Source: a bacterium
Lineage (GTDB): Bacteria > UBA9089 > JASEGY01
Direction of reading: 5' to 3'
Assembly (NCBI GenBank): GCA_030019105.1
Contig: JASEGY010000080.1
Coordinates: 4,847-10,037 of the forward strand
Length of the DNA stretch: 5,191 bases
Shown: positions 1-3,953 of the stretch, piece after piece
Layout of the letters: each line of letters begins with the position of its first letter
Position numbering within the stretch: the stretch's first letter is position 1
The notes under the pieces: model-generated
Database searches by the model: none
The model's input: only the letters and a program-made list of their open reading frames with translations
What the model was told of the DNA's origin: nothing
Position numbers and translations under genes: made by a program

Positions 1-28
1 ACGCAGATCAACGCAGATTTGCAGGATT
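1..28 (+). repeat. Repeat A, copy 1 (possibly cut by the window edge)
   Basis: This is the first of five copies of a roughly 28-bp dispersed repeat with the core ACGCAGATCAACGCAGAT and the end TTTxCAGGAT. Two ACGCAGAT half-units are visible inside it. The other copies begin with GG, so this one probably starts just before the window. It lies immediately upstream of the first protease gene, and its terminal AGGA is the only Shine-Dalgarno-like sequence near that start, 11 nt away. Confidence 0.85.
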
Positions 29-37
29 AAAAAGAAA

Positions 38-415
38 ATGGGTTTGATAACCAAGCATCTGAAAATTGAGGGAGATAAGGGTGATTGTGAGGTAGAGACC
101 TTATTTGATACGGGAGCAACTTACTCTTTTATCCGGAAAGATAAGGCTGAGGCAATAGCTACTATCTTGTCTCTTCGCCATCCCAAATCTTTTGAGTTAG
201 CCCGGGAAGGGCAGACAGTAACGGTGACTGAGTGTACCCGGATAGATATTCGACTGAATGGTGTTACTATCTCGGATGAAGTTGTAGTGATGGAAGACCT
301 CTCGGAAGAGCTTATCCTGGGAGCCAGTACAATGCAAAAGTGGAGGATTAAGTTGGACCTTGAAAAAGAGGATGTGGTGGTAGATGAAAGAGTAGCCAGG
401 TTGAAGTTAGTTTGA
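38..415 (+). CDS. Retropepsin-like (clan AA) aspartic protease 1
   Basis: This encodes a 125-residue single-domain protein with the hallmarks of retroviral-type aspartic proteases. The catalytic motif is DTGAT at residues 24-28, preceded by beta-strand residues (EVETLF). A hydrophobic-hydrophobic-Gly motif, LILG, lies at 92-95 and is followed by the usual closing strands (WRIKLDLEKEDVVV). Enzymes of this family have one Asp per chain and work as homodimers, so one DTG per 125 residues is expected. I see no signal peptide or membrane helix, so a cytoplasmic location is inferred. The ATG start is supported by the family's usual short N-terminus, although the frame is open back to the window edge and the ribosome binding site is weak. 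A second, divergent protease lies at 1632-2123. The natural substrate is unknown; the genes that follow encode membrane coiled-coil proteins. Confidence 0.85.
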   Translation: MGLITKHLKIEGDKGDCEVETLFDTGATYSFIRKDKAEAIATILSLRHPKSFELAREGQTVTVTECTRIDIRLNGVTISDEVVVMEDLSEELILGASTMQKWRIKLDLEKEDVVVDERVARLKLV

Positions 416-433
416 TTTGGTGAGGGAGAATCA

Positions 434-461
434 GGACGCAGATTAAGGCAGATTTTCAGGA
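434..461 (+). repeat. Repeat A, copy 2
   Basis: The copy reads GGACGCAGATTAAGGCAG followed by ATTTTCAGGA. It occupies most of the gap between protease 1 and the first small membrane protein. Its 3' end together with the next base forms AGGAG (458-462), a well-placed ribosome binding site 6 nt before the ATG at 469. The repeat therefore seems to supply the translation signal of the next gene. Confidence 0.85.
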
Positions 462-468
462 GTTGATA

Positions 469-666
469 ATGGTGGTGGAGCTTTGGGAGGGAATGAGTGG
501 AGTGGAGATAGTCCTTATTCTTTTAGGACAGGCAGCTATTTGGGCTGCTTGTATTGGAGCGGGATTAGCTGTAGTCGCGCATATTCATAATAAGCAGATG
601 AAGGAAAGCTCAGAAGAGACCCAAAAGTTGCTTGACCGGATGGATAGACGAAGAGAACAGCATTAG
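469..666 (+). CDS. Small single-pass membrane protein with short coiled-coil tail
   Basis: This is a 65-residue protein with no recognised family. After a short acidic N-terminus there is one hydrophobic segment (IVLILLGQAAIWAACIGAGLAVVAHI), then a charged tail rich in Lys, Glu and Arg (QMKESSEETQKLLDRMDRRREQH) suited to a short coiled coil. The protein and the DNA of its leader are clearly paralogous to the start of the gene at 928; both share LLGQAAIWAA. Start choice is uncertain. ATG 469 is preferred because AGGAG lies 6 nt upstream. TTG 463 sits on top of that site. ATG 493 and GTG 502 also remain possible, and GTG 502 is the position equivalent to the paralogue's start. It follows protease 1 by about 50 bp in the same direction and may be co-transcribed with it. 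It looks like a short or truncated sibling of the longer paralogue. Confidence 0.6.
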   Translation: MVVELWEGMSGVEIVLILLGQAAIWAACIGAGLAVVAHIHNKQMKESSEETQKLLDRMDRRREQH

Positions 667-724
667 AAATCGAGAGAACAAACGCAGGGATCAAGAAGCC
701 GGTTTTTTTTCAATAGCCTTCATA

Positions 725-828
725 AAAGCTAAAGGTAGTGACGCTATCCACACTCAGGAGTTAATCCTTTAGGATTTCATTATGAAAGGCTAAAGCCTAA
801 AATCCGAAATATAGCTTGCTTTAGCTTT
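725..828. repeat. Inverted repeat enclosing repeat C copy 1
   Basis: A 10-bp perfect inverted repeat, AAAGCTAAAG at 725-734 and CTTTAGCTTT at 819-828, brackets the stem-loop repeat at 757-805. Runs of eight T lie on both sides, near 702-709 and 842-850. The gap between genes (667-927) otherwise holds only repeat A copy 3, and I see no gene in it. An extended RNA or cruciform structure, or a miniature mobile element, is possible. Confidence 0.5.
757..805. repeat. Repeat C, copy 1: nested palindromic stem-loop
   Basis: The two arms, GGAGTT..TTCAT and ATGAA..AAAATCC, pair around a one-base loop. Each arm also contains its own palindrome: AATCCTTTAGGATT on the left and AGGCTAAAGCCT on the right. 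It is nearly identical to copy 2 (1534-1590), except for a shorter loop and a decayed outer stem. The repeat is non-coding and lies between the two paralogous membrane protein genes. Confidence 0.75.
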
Positions 829-871
829 CGTGTGCCTCATTGTTTTTTTTCGGTAGTGAAAGTTTGAGTTG

Positions 872-901
872 GGACGTCGATCAACGCAGATTTACAGGAT
901 T
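872..901 (+). repeat. Repeat A, copy 3
   Basis: The copy reads GGACGTCGATCAACGCAG followed by ATTTACAGGATT. It lies 26 nt upstream of the GTG start at 928. The sequence between repeat and start resembles the leader of the gene at 469 (GGTGGAGCTT, then GAATGAGTGG), so repeat, leader and gene were duplicated together. Confidence 0.8.
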
Positions 902-927
902 TGAGGGTGGAGCTTGAGGAGGAATGA

Positions 928-1371
928 GTGGAAACAGTTCTTGGTCTTTTAGGCCAGGCAGCTATTTGGGCTGCTTTTATTGCGATCGGTTTAGCGGTCG
1001 CGGCCTATTTTAATGGTAAGCATATCAAGGAGGGGGCAAGAGAGACAAAAGAGACGATTCAGGAAATGAAGAGGGAGACAGCAGAGTTGCTCCAACAGAT
1101 GCGACAAGAGACAAAAGAGATGTTCGAGCGGATGGATGCACGAACAGATGCACGAGCAGAAGAAGCAAGGAAAGAGACAAGAGAGCTGTTTGCGCAGATG
1201 GATGCCCGGGCAGAAGAAGGTCGAAAAGAGACAAAAGAGTTGTTTGCGCAGATGGATGCACGGGCAGCAGAGGCAAGGAAAGAGACAAGAGAGCTGCTTG
1301 CCCGACTGGATAGGCGGGCGGGAGAAAGACATGAAGATGCAATGAATTTGTTGGAGAAGATAGCGGCTTGA
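928..1371 (+). CDS. Membrane-anchored coiled-coil repeat protein
   Basis: This is a 147-residue protein with no family I can name. Residues 4-28 form one membrane helix (VLGLLGQAAIWAAFIAIGLAVAAYF). The rest is a highly charged helix. First come hendecad-like units around residues 37-70 (ARETKETIQEM, KRETAELLQQM, RQETKEMFERMD). Three 18-residue repeats follow, of the form ARAEEARKETRELFAQMD, at 75-92, 93-110 and 111-128, and then a short tail. An 18-residue period equals five helical turns, and 18 = 11 + 7, which fits a long rod-like coiled coil projecting from the membrane. The GTG start is favoured by AGGAGG at 917-922 and by an in-frame TGA directly before it. The N-terminus is paralogous to the gene at 469. 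A scaffold, tether or sensor stalk is plausible but unproven. Confidence 0.7.
   Translation: METVLGLLGQAAIWAAFIAIGLAVAAYFNGKHIKEGARETKETIQEMKRETAELLQQMRQETKEMFERMDARTDARAEEARKETRELFAQMDARAEEGRKETKELFAQMDARAAEARKETRELLARLDRRAGERHEDAMNLLEKIAA
1150..1311 (+). repeat. Three 54-bp coding repeats (18 codons each)
   Basis: In-frame units at 1150-1203, 1204-1257 and 1258-1311 each encode A-R-A-x-E-x-R-K-E-T-x-E-L-x-A-x-x-D. Units 1 and 2 are closest at the protein level; the third has drifted at its end (LLARLD). The repeat also creates long open frames in other phases and on the opposite strand, which are shadows. Confidence 0.85.
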
Positions 1372-1477
1372 TTTTAGTCTCTCGCAAAGGCGCAAAGACG
1401 CAAAGGGGCAGGGAGAAGTAAAGAGGTGAGGTCAGGTGTGGATAGGTGTGATTGTGAGTGCCGGAATATTTATTGTA
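1372..1477 (+). repeat. Repeat B, copy 1: duplicated leader
   Basis: This segment begins TTTTAGTCTCTCGCAAAGG and matches 2641-2745 at about nine bases in ten by eye, with a one-base length difference. Its first part (CGCAAAGGCGCAAAGACGC) is a dispersed intergenic repeat. The match continues through a ribosome binding site (GAGGTGAGG) and into the first codons of the gene family found at 2704. It starts directly after the stop codon at 1369-1371. Confidence 0.85.
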
Positions 1478-1480
1478 TAG
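1436..1480 (+). pseudogene. Remnant 5' end of a paralogue of the 2704-3408 gene
   Basis: A GTG start with the same upstream ribosome binding site as the gene at 2704 opens a 14-codon frame (MWIGVIVSAGIFIV) ending in TAG at 1478-1480. The intact gene begins MWISVILAAGMFIL, so ten of the 14 residues match. Similarity to the intact gene fades at about 1477, and a repeat C structure follows. The simplest reading is a duplicated gene start whose body was lost, perhaps when a repeat element inserted or recombined. A short functional leader peptide cannot be excluded. Confidence 0.7.
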
Positions 1481-1495
1481 CTTTTAAGATAATGT

Positions 1496-1609
1496 TTTTG
1501 GGGTAAGCGAACTCAAGACAGGTTGTTCAACTTTTGGAGTTAATCCTTTAGGATTTCATTAGTTATGAAAGGCTAAAGCCTAAACTCCAATTGATAGCCA
1601 ACCCCAAAA
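1496..1609. repeat. Outer 9-bp inverted repeat around repeat C copy 2
   Basis: TTTTGGGGT (1496-1504) is matched by its reverse complement ACCCCAAAA (1601-1609). The pair brackets the stem-loop at 1534-1590 and ends 22 nt before the next gene. As with copy 1, the repeat C core sits inside a longer inverted repeat of different sequence. Confidence 0.5.
1534..1590. repeat. Repeat C, copy 2: nested palindromic stem-loop
   Basis: TTGGAGTT pairs with AACTCCAA as an outer stem, and TTCAT pairs with ATGAA around a TAGTT-type loop. In the 24-base arms (GGAGTT..TTCAT against ATGAA..AACTCC) 19 of 24 positions can pair end to end. The five mispaired positions fall inside two local palindromes, AATCCTTTAGGATT and AGGCTAAAGCCT, so the element can fold either as one long hairpin or as a four-way cross. 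It lies 42 nt upstream of protease 2. Confidence 0.8.
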
Positions 1610-1631
1610 TCTTTTTCTTAAGCACTATAGA

Positions 1632-2123
1632 TTGAGTAAGGAAGATGAGATAGTGGGGAAGGTGACCGTAAGGGTAAGGTTAACTAATAATGATGATCTG
1701 GCGTTGGTCAGAGCAGGGTTCAAAAGTCAAAGTGAGGTGAGGGAGAAAGAAGTTGAGGGGTTAGTTGATACAGGCGCGACAATGCTTGTTTTGCCGCAAT
1801 CTCTGGTTGAGGAGTTGGGTGTATTTGTTACAAATCGGGAGGTGACAGTAACTTTTGCTGATGGCTCAAGAGATAAGAGGAAGATAGGCCGGGGGGTATT
1901 AGTTGCTATTGAGGGGAGGGATGCGTTAACTGATTGTGTGATAGAAAAGAAGGGGAGGCAGGTATTGATAGGGCAGATACCTTTAGAGGAAATGGACCTG
2001 GTCGTTGATCCTAAGCTGGGTGTGTTAAGCCCCAGACCTGAATCGCCGGATATGCCAATGATTGAAATATATGGGATGGTGATTGAGAATCAGGACGCAG
2101 ATCAACGCCGATTTTCAGGATAA
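1632..2123 (+). CDS. Retropepsin-like (clan AA) aspartic protease 2
   Basis: This is a 163-residue protein. The catalytic motif DTGAT lies at residues 46-50 in GLVDTGATMLVLPQ. The second signature, VLIG at 111-114, is followed by the conserved stretch PLEEMDLVVDPKLGVLSPRPESPDMP, which I recognise from bacterial retroviral-like aspartic proteases. One DTG per chain implies a homodimer. No export signal is visible. The protein differs from protease 1 in length and C-terminus, so it is a distant paralogue and not a recent copy. TTG 1632 lacks an obvious ribosome binding site; GTG 1653 has AAGGA 10 nt upstream and could be the true start. The last nine or so residues (DADQRRFSG) and the TAA stop are encoded by repeat A, so the ancestral protein probably ended earlier. 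The next gene starts 17 nt later, suggesting an operon. Confidence 0.88.
   Translation: MSKEDEIVGKVTVRVRLTNNDDLALVRAGFKSQSEVREKEVEGLVDTGATMLVLPQSLVEELGVFVTNREVTVTFADGSRDKRKIGRGVLVAIEGRDALTDCVIEKKGRQVLIGQIPLEEMDLVVDPKLGVLSPRPESPDMPMIEIYGMVIENQDADQRRFSG
2093..2121 (+). repeat. Repeat A, copy 4 (overlaps the 3' end of protease 2)
   Basis: The copy reads GGACGCAGATCAACGCCG followed by ATTTTCAGGAT. It lies inside the protease 2 reading frame, encodes its last residues and leads into the TAA at 2121-2123. Downstream, GAGGAG at 2128-2133 serves the next gene. Confidence 0.85.
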
Positions 2124-2140
2124 AAAAGAGGAGATTTGCG

Positions 2141-2608
2141 ATGGCGGCAGTAACCCTTGACCGGTTGACAGCTAAGTTAGGAGAAGATGGGGTTGATGAT
2201 CTCCTTAAGCTAATAAAGAATGTTGTTGGAGAATGGGGAGTAGCCAAGAGTGAGTTTGAGACTATTTCCTCCCAGGTGGAGGAGGTAGATAATAGAATCG
2301 AGGGGAAGATAGAGAGTTTCCGTGGAGAGGAAAGGGAAGAGAGGAAAGTCCTGCGGGAAGAGGTAAAGGAGGAGACTAAAGGTCTTCGGGAAGAGATGAG
2401 GGCACTGCGGGTAGAGGTGAACGGAGCGTGGGCGAGGGTAGATGCCCGGATAGATAAGCTAAATGCCCGGATAGATAAGCTAAATGCCCGGATAGATGAT
2501 CTTCATGCACTGATGAATTCTCAGTTGAAATGGACGGTAGGAACGATTGCTCTCTTTGGGACGCTTATAACTATCTTGATGAGTGTATTTAAATTTGTGG
2601 GGAATTAG
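2141..2608 (+). CDS. Tail-anchored coiled-coil membrane protein
   Basis: This is a 155-residue protein of no named family. Residues 1-35 form a mixed helical head (LTAKLGEDGVDDLLKLIKNVVGEWG). Residues 40-128 form a long charged coiled coil. Three near-identical heptads, ARIDKLN, ARIDKLN and ARIDDLH, lie at 102-122. A single C-terminal membrane helix follows (WTVGTIALFGTLITILMSVFKFV, about 131-153), so the bulk should face the cytoplasm if tail-anchored. The architecture recalls XhlA-like and DUF1640-like proteins, but I do not claim homology. The ATG start has GAGGAG 7 nt upstream. It follows protease 2 by 17 nt in the same direction, so co-transcription is likely. The stop codon TAG overlaps the first base of repeat A copy 5. 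Confidence 0.75.
   Translation: MAAVTLDRLTAKLGEDGVDDLLKLIKNVVGEWGVAKSEFETISSQVEEVDNRIEGKIESFRGEEREERKVLREEVKEETKGLREEMRALRVEVNGAWARVDARIDKLNARIDKLNARIDDLHALMNSQLKWTVGTIALFGTLITILMSVFKFVGN
2444..2506 (+). repeat. Three 21-bp heptad-coding repeats
   Basis: The units at 2444-2464 and 2465-2485 are identical and encode ARIDKLN. The third, 2486-2506, shares the first 12 bases and encodes ARIDDLH. A partial earlier unit (ARVD) precedes them. Exact identity of the first two points to recent duplication or active slippage that changes coiled-coil length by whole heptads. Confidence 0.9.
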
Positions 2609-2636
2609 GACGTGGATCAAGGCAGATTTTCAGGAT
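2608..2636 (+). repeat. Repeat A, copy 5
   Basis: The copy reads GGACGTGGATCAAGGCAG followed by ATTTTCAGGAT. It starts at the last base of the preceding stop codon and is followed directly by repeat B copy 2, so the two dispersed repeat families abut here. Confidence 0.85.
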
Positions 2637-2640
2637 GTTA

Positions 2641-2745
2641 TTTTAGTCTCTCGCAAAGGCGCAAAGACGCAAAGGACCTGGAGATGTAAAGAGGTGAGGT
2701 CAGGTGTGGATAAGTGTGATTCTGGCTGCCGGGATGTTTATTTTA
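2641..2745 (+). repeat. Repeat B, copy 2: leader of the next gene
   Basis: This matches 1372-1477 from TTTTAGTCTCTCGCAAAGG through the ribosome binding site GAGGTGAGG (2691-2699) and the first 14 codons of the gene at 2704. The dispersed CGCAAAGGCGCAAAGACGC sequence forms the 5' part, so the intergenic repeat and the gene start travelled as one unit. Confidence 0.85.
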
Positions 2746-3408
2746 GTTATTGGTTTTTTTGGTGTTCTTAGTTTGTGGGATAGAAGAAAGCTGAAGAAAT
2801 TGGAGAAGACAGAGAAGCAGTTAGAAAGGATAGAAAAGTTAGAAAAGGCGATTAAGGCATATGCCAGGAAAAAGCTGGCTCTGGCTGAGGTCTTGAGAGA
2901 AGCCGGTCTTATGCTGGTTCTTGTCTTATCCCTCTTGTCTGTTGCGGGCTGGACATCTGCGGCGGAGGCCGCGGTCAAAGATGAAGAGATCATTGAGCGG
3001 CTGACGAGATTGGAGACAACGGTTGAAAAAGGATTCGCTAATCTACAGATACAGATAGATAATTTGCAGAGGCAGATAGGTGATGTAAGAAGTGATGTAA
3101 GTGATGTAAGAAGTGATGTAAGTGATGTAAGAAGTGAGGTAAGGTGGATAGGTGGTATCCTGTTTGCCGGGATGTTTGCTGTCCTGACTGGAGTAGTCGG
3201 TTTTGTTTTATGGGATAGAAGGACGCTGTTAGTTCCAGCGGTGAGAAAGAGTGAAGAGCTTGAGGAAAGATTTGAGAAAAGAAATGAAGAGATTGAGAAA
3301 AAAGCGGCGCAGTTAGAAAAGGCGATTAAGCAGTATGCGCTGAAAAAAGAGCCGGGACTGGCTGAGTTATTGAGAGAAGGGGGGCTTCTTTTGGCGGCGA
3401 AGGTTTGA
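2704..3408 (+). CDS. Membrane coiled-coil protein, apparent in-frame fusion of two paralogous copies
   Basis: This is a 234-residue protein of no named family. Predicted order: membrane helix 2-25; basic/acidic coil 26-66; hydrophobic segment 69-83 ending in a signal-like SAAEAA; coil 91-147 with heptads DVRSDVS, DVRSDVS and DVRSEVR; membrane helix 148-170; coil 181-215; then a hydrophobic LLREGGLLLAAKV tail. Residues 9-69 match 155-228 in order: AGMF, LWDRR, QLE/KLEKAIK, YA, LAE, LLRE/VLRE. The first part therefore looks like the C-terminal half of the same family joined to the N-terminus of a complete copy. The GTG start has GAGGTGA 6 nt upstream and an in-frame TGA just before it. ATG 2911 (residue 70) would start a complete 165-residue secreted or membrane protein and may be an internal start. 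It is the last gene of the second protease cluster. Confidence 0.72.
   Translation: MWISVILAAGMFILVIGFFGVLSLWDRRKLKKLEKTEKQLERIEKLEKAIKAYARKKLALAEVLREAGLMLVLVLSLLSVAGWTSAAEAAVKDEEIIERLTRLETTVEKGFANLQIQIDNLQRQIGDVRSDVSDVRSDVSDVRSEVRWIGGILFAGMFAVLTGVVGFVLWDRRTLLVPAVRKSEELEERFEKRNEEIEKKAAQLEKAIKQYALKKEPGLAELLREGGLLLAAKV
3082..3144 (+). repeat. Three 21-bp heptad-coding repeats
   Basis: The units 3082-3102 and 3103-3123 are identical and encode DVRSDVS. The third, 3124-3144, encodes DVRSEVR. This is the same kind of whole-heptad expansion as at 2444-2506 but with unrelated sequence, so it arose independently. Confidence 0.9.
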
Positions 3409-3495
3409 AGGTGGAACTGACGATTTTGGATTGAGGATCAAAGAAAGTTGTGGGAGGTGGTAAGACTGGAAGAAAACTTTTAAAGGCGATAAATA

Positions 3496-3564
3496 GCGAA
3501 GCTTTCTTTCGCACAAAACTGAGTTTTGCAATCACTTGCGTTCTCAAACCGGAGTTTGGGAACG
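3496..3564. repeat. Three consecutive hairpins
   Basis: Three stems follow one another: GCGAA/TTCGC (3496-3512), CAAAAC/GTTTTG with a TGA loop (3514-3528), and CGTTCTCAAAC/GTTTGGGAACG with a CGGA loop (3539-3564). The last has 11 pairs including one T-G wobble. No U-run follows, so a factor-independent terminator is not supported. The last hairpin looks like a widespread dispersed palindrome, from memory only. Confidence 0.65.
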
Positions 3565-3592
3565 AGGGATGGAGAAAGAGAATTTCGGATTA

Positions 3593-3644
3593 CGGATTGT
3601 AGATTGCGGATTAAAAAAATCCGAAATCCGCAATCTAAAATCCG
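3593..3644. repeat. Long inverted repeat, 20-bp arms
   Basis: CGGATTGTAGATTGCGGATT (3593-3612) and 3625-3644 are reverse complements at 19 of 20 positions, with a 12-base A-rich loop. Each arm is built of CGGATT/AATCCG units that recur at 4922-4950 and 5102-5118. Confidence 0.85.
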
Positions 3645-3682
3645 CAATTGATTAAGTGGTGGTTACTGGTGAGTGGTGAAAG

Positions 3683-3736
3683 GTAGCACAGCCGTCCCGG
3701 CTGTAAATATGACCACATGCGAGACGCCTGTGCTAC
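3683..3736. repeat. Hairpin repeat GTAGCACAG..CTGTGCTAC
   Basis: A 9-bp perfect outer stem (3683-3691 with 3728-3736) encloses a second perfect 7-bp hairpin, ACAGCCG/CGGCTGT with a TCC loop (3688-3704), which competes with it for the same left-arm bases. This looks like a dispersed palindrome, and no coding potential is seen. Confidence 0.7.
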
Positions 3737-3752
3737 ACTATCACCAGTTACC

Positions 3753-3906
3753 AGCTGGTCAGTAGTAAGTTCTCCATAAGTGCTTGATTTTTCGACACTT
3801 AAGTTTTTCGCAGTTCAGACGCAATCGCGTAGAGAAAAGGCTTTAGTTTCAACAACTTACAGAGTATTCATTCTGGGAAAAGCTGAGAACTTACTGCTGT
3901 CCAGTT
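3753..3906. repeat. Miniature element with 22-bp terminal inverted repeats
   Basis: Bases 3885-3906 match the reverse complement of 3753-3774 at 19 of 22 positions; the core GAGAACTTACT is exact. The 110-bp interior has no open frame of note and contains a small hairpin (AAGTG..CACTT, 3778-3800). Size and ends resemble a MITE-like element, but I see no clear target-site duplication and no transposase in the window. Confidence 0.55.
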
Positions 3907-3940
3907 ACCAGTAACCAATCACGAAGTATAAAAAATATAA

Positions 3941-3947
3941 GGAGGAG
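3941..3947 (+). promoter_or_regulatory. Ribosome binding site of the barrel gene
   Basis: GGAGGAG lies 6 nt before the ATG at 3954. It is the strongest translation signal in the window and fixes the start. An A/T-rich TATAAAAAATATAA just upstream could include a -10 element, but I see no convincing -35 partner. Confidence 0.8.
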
Positions 3948-3953
3948 TAAAAG

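Larger units (their letters stand above)
3661..3916. repeat. Outer inverted repeat of a nested element
   Basis: GGTTACTGGTGAGTGG (3661-3676) matches the reverse complement of CCAGTTACCAGTAACC (3901-3916) at 14 of 16 positions. CCAGTTACCAG also occurs at 3744-3754 in the same orientation as at 3901. The arms enclose the two inverted repeats at 3683-3736 and 3753-3906, giving a 256-bp composite. Confidence 0.6.
3409..3953. other. 545-bp gene-free region filled with inverted repeats
   Basis: No convincing gene is present on either strand. The first part, 3409-3495, shows nothing I can name. From 3496 to about 3921 there is a continuous series of hairpins and nested inverted repeats, listed separately. 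The remainder, 3922-3953, is the A/T-rich leader and ribosome binding site of the barrel gene. The number of different repeat families suggests a hotspot for miniature repeat insertion that separates two transcription units. Confidence 0.7.

Noticed and set aside
695..710. Factor-independent terminator at the T-run near 702-709
   Set aside because: No stable G/C-rich stem directly precedes the T-run.
991..1395. Long open frames on the opposite strand across the 928-1371 gene
   Set aside because: They are created by the repetitive purine-rich coding strand (54-bp repeats). Their translations are Leu/Cys/Ser-rich low-complexity sequence with no start signals.
1534..1590. Cloverleaf-like fold resembling a tRNA
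   Set aside because: There is no T-loop consensus, no anticodon arm geometry and no acceptor stem of the right length. The symmetry is that of a palindromic repeat.
38..2123. Retroelement origin suggested by retropepsin-like proteases
   Set aside because: No reverse transcriptase, integrase, gag-like gene or long terminal repeats are present. Single-domain clan AA proteases are common in bacterial chromosomes.
2141..2608. Phage holin/XhlA-type lysis protein
   Set aside because: Only the general layout (coiled coil plus C-terminal membrane helix) is similar. No phage genes lie nearby, and the protein is about twice the usual XhlA length.
2583..2771. + strand open frame containing LVSRKGAKTQR
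   Set aside because: It is a translation of repeat A and repeat B joined together and overlaps both true genes. The SRKGAKTQR-type peptide is a known artefact of this dispersed repeat.
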